DNA from: Triticum aestivum
Lineage: Eukaryota; Streptophyta; Magnoliopsida; Poales; Poaceae
Assembly (NCBI RefSeq): GCF_018294505.1
Contig: NC_057797.1
Location: 127,043,116 to 127,107,115, forward strand
DNA: 64,000 bases
Direction of reading: 5' to 3'
The position numbers and the translations under genes are program-made. Positions 57,339 through 64,000 of this stretch are shown here, in pieces (position 1 is the stretch's first letter; every line of letters begins with the position of its first letter). Below the pieces are notes generated by a model, which saw nothing but the letters and a program-made list of their open reading frames with translations, had not been told where the DNA came from and did not search any database.

Positions 57339-60300
57339 CTACGCTTCACCGGGAGCTCTACGTCGCCGTCCCGCCATCGTCTTCCTCCTCGGGTCGCCGG
57401 AGATCGTCCTCGCTGCCCCGCTCGCTCCAGCGCCTCCCCGAGCTCACTGACCACCCTGCAGATCCGCCGTGAGCTTCTCTTCATTTCCCCCTTCCTCCCT
57501 GCATTGTTTGCGTCGCCTAGCCGTTGCTTCACCGATGACCGAGACGCACCGCCTCCAGAGCCCCTCGCCGCCATGGCCACAGTCACCATAGCGCCCAACC
57601 AAGCACGCCATCACACTCACCGCACTCCCAGGATGCCGTAGCACCACTCCACGCACCTCGCCGTGCCCCCTAGCGATGAGTTCGACCTTGCTCGAACTCC
57701 GGCGACCGCCAAGGTCGTCGCCGGCGACGAGTTCAGCCGCCCCAGGTCCACCCACTGCCACTACTCGACGCGGCTCACTCCCCCCGTCACGTAGATGTGC
57801 TCCACCATCGTTTTGGTCGCCAGAGCATGAAACCCGCACCTCTCTGCCGTCCCTGGCCCTGCCGGCGATGAGCCCCGGGTCAACTCCGGCGAGTTTGAAC
57901 TGGGTTGACCCTAGTTTGACCCCCTGGGTCTATGACAGGTGGGGCCTGCCCTGCTAATTAACCTAGGATTAGGACTAACTAAAATTAGTTAGTCTTACGA
58001 CACTGACACGCGGGACCCACTGGTCAAGTTTGGCCTGGACCGTCCCCGTTGACTGCTGACGTCACCCTGACGCAATGCCAACGCAATAAATCATTTACTG
58101 GATTTATTCTTATTCAGGATATTCGAGAAAATAGTTAAAACTTCTAAAATTCATAGAAATTAATCTGTAACTCCAAATGAGACGGATTATATATGAAAAA
58201 TTATCAGAAAAATCCAAAGAATCTGTTTATGGCATTTCCATGCATGTTTGAGCAACCTAAAACTACTGTATATGAAAATTTGAATTGATGGCATTTGAAA
58301 TGCCCTATGTGGACTTTGAATTTGAATCTTGCATTCAAACCAACTCCATTTAAATCACTGCTAGCTGCATTAGCTCAAATCACAGCATATTGCCATGTCA
58401 CATTCATGCATCATATTGTTGCATCGCATTGATTGTGTTTCTTCTCTGTTGCCGATATTTGTTCCCCCTCGGTAGACGTATGTTCCAATGATGAGTTTGA
58501 TGACACCGATGAAGAGATATACTATCTTCTGAAGTGCCAGGCAAGCAAAACCCCCTTGTTTATTCCGATACAATCTCACTCTCTCGCTCCTGCTCTCTTT
58601 TACTGCATTAGGACAACAACGATTCAACTGTTACATGCTGCGGTAGTTGAACCCCTTTTCCTCTGCATGACATGTCATTGCCACAGTAAATAGATGAAAC
58701 CCACTAGCATGAGTAGGAGTTGTTTGAGCCCTGATGTGCCTGCTCATTCATGCTTGTTTGTCATGCCTGCTACTACTTAGAGTTGAGTCAGGTCTGATTC
58801 ATCGGGGATGAATTGGAATGGTGATGAACATGTCCTACTATGTGTGAGCTAAGTGTGTGAACACGATTTGGTAAAGGTAGCGGTGAGAGGCCATGTAGGA
58901 GTACATGGTGGGTTGTCTCATTAAAGCCATCCTTAGGAACTGAGTTCTGTGTTTGTGTTCCATGAACAACTACTACCACACACTGGGCCCGAAACCAATG
59001 GACCCTCTCGACTTATTAACTACCCTTGCCCTCTGTCTAGGAGTTGCAACTAGTTTCTGGTGTTTGTAGGATATGTGTTGGAGGCCGTGCGTAGCGCTGA
59101 CCCTAGGGGTGGGCTATGATGTAGTAGATACATCGTGGCACGGTGTGCCGGGCGCCCGTTTGGTGTCTCAGGAACCCTGCACACATCGTTTGGGGCTGTG
59201 AGCGAAACCCCGGCCGGATCTCCTCGCGGATGGAACCCGAATAGGCGATAAACCTAGACTAGAGACTTGTGTGGTTAGTCAGGTCGTGACCGACTCCCTC
59301 GCCAGGCTTCCGCTTTAGGTTGTCGAGATACACGACGTGTACATGGTGGTAAGTGGCGAGAGTGTGTGTGAAGAAGTACACCCCTGCAGGGTTATAAATG
59401 ATCTATTCGAATAGCCGTGTCCGCGGTAATGGACTTCTGAGTTTCCTGTACAGTTCATAGACAAGTGAAAGTGGATACTTTAAAATGCGCAAGATAACCG
59501 TGAGTGCTATGGATGGCGTTCTCGTAGGGAGACGGGAGCGGATCCATAGTGGTGTATTGATATGGTGAATATGTGGACTCGTGTGCGCCACCTCAAAAGA
59601 GTTACTTGCAGTCGTAGTTTAGGATAGCCACCGAGTAAAAGTTGGCTTGCTGCAGTTAAACTCCACCACCCCTTTGTTGATACTGATGCATATGTAGATA
59701 GTTCTATTGTAAGTCTTGTTGGGTACATTTTGTACTCACATTTGCTTAATTTATGTTTTTGCAGAGAAACTTCAGTCTCGCTAGTAGTTCTGCGTGGACT
59801 TTGACATTTAGCTTGTTACCTCAGCTACGGTCTTGTGCCCTCGGCAGGATCTTGTAGATAATCAGGCTTCTCAGGCTTTTTCATTTGTAGTTGTCTGTAC
59901 TCAGACAAGTTAAGCTTCCGCATGTGCTTGTTGCTTGTATGCTTTGTATGTTGGGTCATGAGATCCATGTTTGTAATACTTGGCTCTTCGGAGCCTAATG
60001 AATAAATACTTTGAGTCATAGATTTTTGTTGTGATGCCATGTTGTATTTGCACATATTGAGCATATTGTGTGTATGATTGAAATGCTTGGTATGTGTGGG
60101 ATGTGACAACCTAGTTTTTTATCCTTGGTAGCCTCTCTTATGGGGAAATGTAGTCTAGTGCTTCCACTTAGTAATGGTAGTCTGCTACAGCCCGGTTTAC
60201 GGGAGTCCTGCTAGCCCAATTACTACTGCTCCGGAACACTTAGACTGGCCGGCATGTGATCCACTTCATTCCTATGTCTGTCCCTTCGGGGAAATGTCAC

Positions 60301-60646
60301 GCGGTGACTTCCGGAGTCCTGCTAGCCTCCTACAGCCCGGGTTCCCGGAGTCCTGTTAGCCTAGTTGCTACAACCCGGATTCACACGCTGATGACCGACA
60401 CGTTCGATGCTGGTTCATGTATGCATGTCCCCGTAAGTCAGTGCCACTTTGGGTTCACGACTAATCATGTCGGCCCGGGTTCTCTGTCATATGGATGCTA
60501 GGGACACTACCATATACGTGAGCCAAAAGGCGCAAACGGTCCGGGCCAGGTAAGGTGGCACCCGTGGGAATACCGTGCGTGAGGCCACAAGGTGATATGA
60601 TGTGTTACATGCTAGATCGGTGTGACTTAGGATCAGGGTCCTGACA
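57339..60646 (+). repeat. LARD 1 3' LTR, second segment
   Basis: Continues the LTR broken at 8036. It is colinear with 51900-55227 but more diverged than the two LARD 2 LTRs are from each other. Ends CCTGACA. The LTR ORF is at 58433-58693. Confidence 0.82.
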
Positions 60647-61050
60647 CAAACTTATTTTTAAATTGAACTATCCAATGGAAACTCTAATGGCACAACAGGT
60701 ATGTTTACGCATGTTTCTTTAACATGTTTGCTCTTATAAATAGCTCTTTTGATTTCTATTTCAATTGTGTATACAGATGACTTCTCATATCATGCACATT
60801 ACTAGCATCATAAGAGGGCCAATAGTGTTGTTGTACATGTAGACCCGTGGTACCCATCTGAAATCTTGTTGTGTCGTTTAGTTTCCCACACTTTGTATTA
60901 TTTCTGTGCTGCTTTCTCTTGAACTAATATGATTTGAACCGTGTCTCTATTTTGATTTGGCAAGACAATGAAGTGACCATAGGATATAGATTTATGTTTG
61001 TTTGATGCTTTTATAATGTACTACTTGGCAATACAAAGGCGTTTTGGTAA
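60647..61050 (+). other. Remnant related to the left-edge CACTA gene
   Basis: 60975-61038 (ccataggatatag ... tacttggcaata) matches the intron at 3660-3722. Further left, gtatg ... tatacag (60712-60777) looks like another intron. This is the target into which LARD 1 inserted. No intact frame. Confidence 0.6.
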
Positions 61051-61941
61051 TGAGGGTCCCCAGACTTGCCTGCCTGCGGCCCGCGGCGTGGCTGAGCCTG
61101 CAGGCCGTACGGCCCATCTTCACCGACAAAGCATCTGAGACCCTCGCGAGGGTCCAAGCCTCATGAGGCGGATGACGCAAGACCTCCTCTGGAGTAGACT
61201 AGCCAGGCAACCTCACGAGGAGCGGAGATATCAAGGCGGGGCAAACCTCACGAGGCCCTCGTGACCTAAGCCATGACGCATGGCACCAGGCGGGCGCCAG
61301 GCGGGCGCTAGCGCACGCAGCGTCCTTGTTTCCTCTTTGGTGCTAAGGAGACCATCGCAGGCGAAGAGTACCGAGGCATCAGGCAAATGTTTCTATATTG
61401 GTGCAGTGAGACCAAGACCAGGAGGACGGCAAGACGGAGGTCATTGTGGAGCCCAAGATGGCATCACCACCAGAGCTTTTGGTAGGCGAAGACCACTTTT
61501 GTCAGGATAGCTTGTACTAGCTGTCCCCTTTTGAATTAGCCCGCCATTGTTGGCTCCCTTCCCGCTCGATATTTGGGAAGAGGACCAGGGCCAATATAAA
61601 TAGGACTAGCCACCACCTTAGTAAGGGACGGATCATTCCGACCATCCACACACACACAAGCTCACCGAGCTCAAGAATACCTCAACCTCAGGAGGCTGTT
61701 CTTCCCTTGTATTGTTCATCATCAGCCCTAGAGGCAATCCACCACCACCACACTAGAGTAGGGTATTACACCACAACGGTGGGCCGAACCAGTATAAACC
61801 CCATGTCTTTCTGTGTTGCGAGTTCGTCGAGTTCGTCCACGAGATCGTAGTGAGCTTGGGCGTAGATCGGTGGGAGGAAAAGACTTCACGCGCACCCCAA
61901 TGTTCGAACCTTAAGGGTTTGCCGGAACCCCACATCCGACA
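61051..61941 (+). repeat. Gypsy 5' LTR (third element type)
   Basis: About 891 bp ending CACATCCGACA, followed directly by the PBS. A (ca)n tract lies near 61650. Confidence 0.6.
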
Positions 61942-61960
61942 TTTAGCGCGCCAGGTAGGG
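61942..61960 (+). other. Primer-binding site
   Basis: ttagcgcgccaggtagggg; one or two bases off the common ggcgcgccaggtagggg site of grass gypsy elements. Confidence 0.65.
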
Positions 61961-62013
61961 GTGCGCCGGGGCTCTCCACCAACTAGCGCCCCGTACCGCC
62001 ACACTACGCTCCC

Positions 62014-62493
62014 ATGGCTGGTGCCCCGCCACCAACATCTGCGACCAACACTAGCAGCAGGGAGTCTGGGTACCGAGCCCTGGCCCCCGCTCTGCGATGA
62101 GTACACTGGTCGACCAAGTTCTGGCCAGAGATGTCGCCGCGTTACGACGGCGCGGTAGACCCGGCGGCATTCCTGCTGGCATACGAGGAGGCTGTCCTCA
62201 AGGCCGGAGGCGACGACAAGATCATGGCCAACTGGTTTCCCATGGCCCTCGCCGGTGAGCCGCGCGCCTGGCTGCTCAACCTCCCGAGATCCACGGTGGC
62301 ATCTTGGTGGGAGCTCCGCAACCTCTTCACCGCACGCTACGCGGTGCCGACGCACCACACAGTCGCGGCACTGCTGGGTGGCTCCCAAGCACCTCCTTCA
62401 GATCACCACGTCAAGCCTTTCGTCCGTCAGATTTGGGAAGCCTGCAAGCGCTCGGGGGCTCCGCCGGGTTGGGCTACGCCGAAGGCCGACTGA
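62014..62493 (+). pseudogene. Gypsy gag, truncated by Fatima, one stop
   Basis: ATG 62014 opens a frame with TGA at 62098. The same frame continues from 62101 through KFWPEMSPRYDGAVDPAAF, MANWFPMALAGEPRAWLLNL and LRNLFTARYAVP. This is the retrotransposon gag core (PF03732 type) with its conserved Trp residues. The open frame ends at 62493, where the first three bases of the inserted Fatima LTR (TGA) act as the stop codon. Only the N-terminal 160 codons are present. Confidence 0.8.
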
Positions 62494-62962
62494 GGGAGTC
62501 CTGGATTATGGGGTCTCCGGACAGCCGGACTATATCCTTTGGCCAGACTATTGGACTATGAAGATACAAGATTGAAGACTTCGTCTCGTGTCCAGATGGG
62601 ACTTCACTTGGCGTGGAAGGCAAGCTAGGCAACACGGATATGTATATCTCCTCCTTTCTAACGGACCTTGTGTAACCCTAGCCCCCTCTGGTGTCTATAT
62701 AAACCAGAGGGTTTTAGTTCATAGGACAACAGACAATCATACCATAGGCTAGCTTCTAGGGTTTAGCCTCTTCGATCTCGTGGTAGATCAACTCTTGTAC
62801 TACTCATATTATCAAGAACAATCAAGTAGGACGTAGGGTATTACCTCCATCAAGAGGGCCCAAACCTGGGTAAACATCGTGTCCCCTGCCTCCAGTTACC
62901 ATCCGCCTTAGACGCATGGTTCGGGACCCCCTACCCGAGATCCGCCTGTTTTGACACCGACA
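62491..62962 (+). repeat. Fatima 2 5' LTR
   Basis: 472 bp with TATATAAA at 62696. Its left flank is ccgac. Confidence 0.9.
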
Positions 62963-63084
62963 TTGGTGCTTTCATTGAGGGTTCCACCGTGTTGTCATCA
63001 TAAGGAAGATGGCTCGCCTCGTTGTTAAAGAGAAAATCACCTCTAGGGGAGCCCTGGCTGTTGGCATGACTAGGCGGCTTCATC

Positions 63085-64000
63085 ATGACCGCCCGCTCGG
63101 CCGCTGCACCGACGATGACCTCTTGGGTCATCAAAAATAGCCTCCACATCGGCTCAAATTTTGCCGAGCAGATGGATCCAATGGAGATCTCCTCTTTGAA
63201 AGAGCTCTTGGATCGCATTGCCGCTCTGGGAGTCACTATGGACTACGATCAGATCGGGCTTAAACCCGACCAAAGGGAGATTAACTCTCCACCGGTCACC
63301 CCTCAGATAGCGGTGGTGGAGGAGCAATGTGGCAATTCTCCCTCTATCCTGAGGACGAACTATGTCCAGATTCCCGAGCTCTCCGAACAGGATACTCGCT
63401 CACGGGAGGACACTGCCCTAACCCTGAATCCAGAATCAGGCCGCATATCGAACCCACAGGGCAACATTCCGGAGCCCGAACTTCCAAGATCGGAAACTCC
63501 CCTGCCCAGGGATGATAGATTGGGTCAAGGTCTAGACTTAAATCCACCCACCCACCCATCCACCCAGATACAAACGATCTTTCCCACATTAGGCAAGCGC
63601 CCCAAGAGACAGTACATCACTATTGGGCCAGATTCCTCCTTGTAATGAACAAGGTCAAGGACTGTCGCGAGGAAGATGCAATATCATTCTTGTGCAACAA
63701 TTGCACGGACAAGGGAGTCCTCAACGCCATAAGTCGCCGTGACGTAGCACACTTCGCCGACTTGGCGGCCATAGTACAGAAATACTGTGCGATGGAAAGT
63801 GCGTGGAAAACCCATACTCAATTTTGGGATAATCCGGCTGTGACAAAACCCCTAGTCCGAACTAAAAGGGTGCACTCTCATAAGTCGCCCGACTCAATTA
63901 CAAAGAAGCAAAATCCCACTACAGGGCGTGGAACCGTATTGGAGGGATGGCTCAACGGGCCCTGCAAAATCCATAGTATAGCGGATACCATATCAACACA
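63085..64000 (+). pseudogene. Fatima 2 gag, frameshifted, runs off the window
   Basis: ATG 63085 opens 186 codons matching the N-terminus of the first copy (MTARSAAAPTMTS ... YDQIGLKPDQREI) without the two stops present there. Around 63543-63560, in a ccacccacccaccc run, the frame shifts. The gag core (QETVHHYWARFLLVMNK, FLCNNCTDKGVLNAI) continues in another frame to the window edge. The shift may be a slippage mutation in the repeat. Confidence 0.75.

Larger units (their letters stand above)
5749..60646 (+). mobile_element. LARD 1 (Sukkula-like long-LTR gypsy derivative), 3' part
   Basis: The internal 3' end (5749-7215) and the 3' LTR (7216-8036 joined to 57339-60646) are colinear with LARD 2 (29546-30797, then its LTR). 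The LTR starts TGTCACAACCCTAGC after a ctagggggtgag purine-rich tract and ends CCTGACA at 60646. Net LTR length is about 4.1 kb. Very long LTRs around a short non-coding core match the LARD class described in Triticeae. A CACTA element cuts it on the left and an 49-kb nested block (8037-57338) cuts its LTR. The 5' LTR is outside the window. Confidence 0.75.
61051..62490 (+). mobile_element. Gypsy LTR retrotransposon, 5' end only
   Basis: LTR 61051-61941, PBS gcgcgccaggtagggg and gag, cut at 62490 by a Fatima LTR. The rest lies beyond the window, after the Fatima copy. The exact LTR start is inferred from TGAGGGTC and cannot be checked against a 3' LTR here. Confidence 0.7.
62491..64000 (+). 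mobile_element. Second Fatima-like element, 5' part
   Basis: LTR 62491-62962 (TGAGGGAGTCCTGG ... GACACCGACA) followed by the same internal start as the copy at 15530. It runs off the right edge. Same orientation as the first copy. Confidence 0.88.

Noticed and set aside
61753..62388. 211-residue minus-strand frame
   Set aside because: Antisense to LTR and gag of the gypsy element; no domain.

Overview
This window is a block of nested transposable elements from a large grass genome. The element types (long-LTR LARDs, LTRs of the Fatima and TGATACGTCTCC types, and CACTA elements with TAATGGCGCACC subterminal repeats) point to the Triticeae: wheat, Aegilops or barley. I see no free-standing host gene, tRNA, rRNA or CRISPR. 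The only recognisable host-gene material is a two-exon fragment of a DUF1218 membrane-protein gene carried inside a CACTA transposon. All element genes are on the + strand except one antisense reading region in a Fatima element.

Layout, outside in. (a) 1-5748 is the right part of a CACTA element: its 3' gene exons, a GGGCC-rich subterminal array and the terminus. It sits in (b) LARD 1, a gypsy-type element with LTRs over 4 kb, of which the internal 3' end (5749-7215) and the 3' LTR (7216-8036 plus 57339-60646) are visible. (c) A non-autonomous gypsy element with TGATACG LTRs (8037-57338, TSD ctatg/ctacg) is inserted in that LTR. (d) LARD 2 (12865-55227, TSD gcgaa) is inserted in (c); its two LTRs are about 4.3 and 4.1 kb and its internal region is 3.76 kb of decayed gag-pol. 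(e) A Fatima-like Tat-lineage gypsy (15530-25357, TSD gtggg) and a 195-bp hAT-like MITE (25657-25851) sit in the 5' LTR of LARD 2. (f) A CACTA element (31337-51623, TSD tgt, perfect 16-bp TIRs) sits in the 3' LTR of LARD 2. (g) A Tekay/Del-type chromovirus (38958-49236, TSD acgcc) sits in an exon of that CACTA element. To the right of LARD 1, 60647-61050 is a remnant related to the CACTA gene at the left edge. It is followed by the 5' LTR and gag of another gypsy element (61051-62490), which is cut by a second Fatima copy (62491 to the end).

No element looks able to move by itself. The chromovirus is the most complete (upstream ORF, gag, protease, RT, RNase H, integrase, chromodomain-like end) but has several stops and frameshifts. 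Fatima has a broken gag-pol plus an antisense reading region between pol and the 3' LTR. The CACTA element carries an N-terminally truncated TNP2 transposase, a broken second gene ending in a Ulp1/C48-like domain, a small viroplasmin-domain ORF with a membrane tail, and the captured DUF1218 fragment. Many nonsense codons fit C-to-T change in CAG or CGA codons, as expected of methylated plant repeats.

Element boundaries are the firmest calls, because TSDs, LTR pairs and empty-site paralogues within the window support them. Family names (Fatima, Sukkula-like LARD, Tekay, Sabrina-type) are from recognition and were not checked by search.
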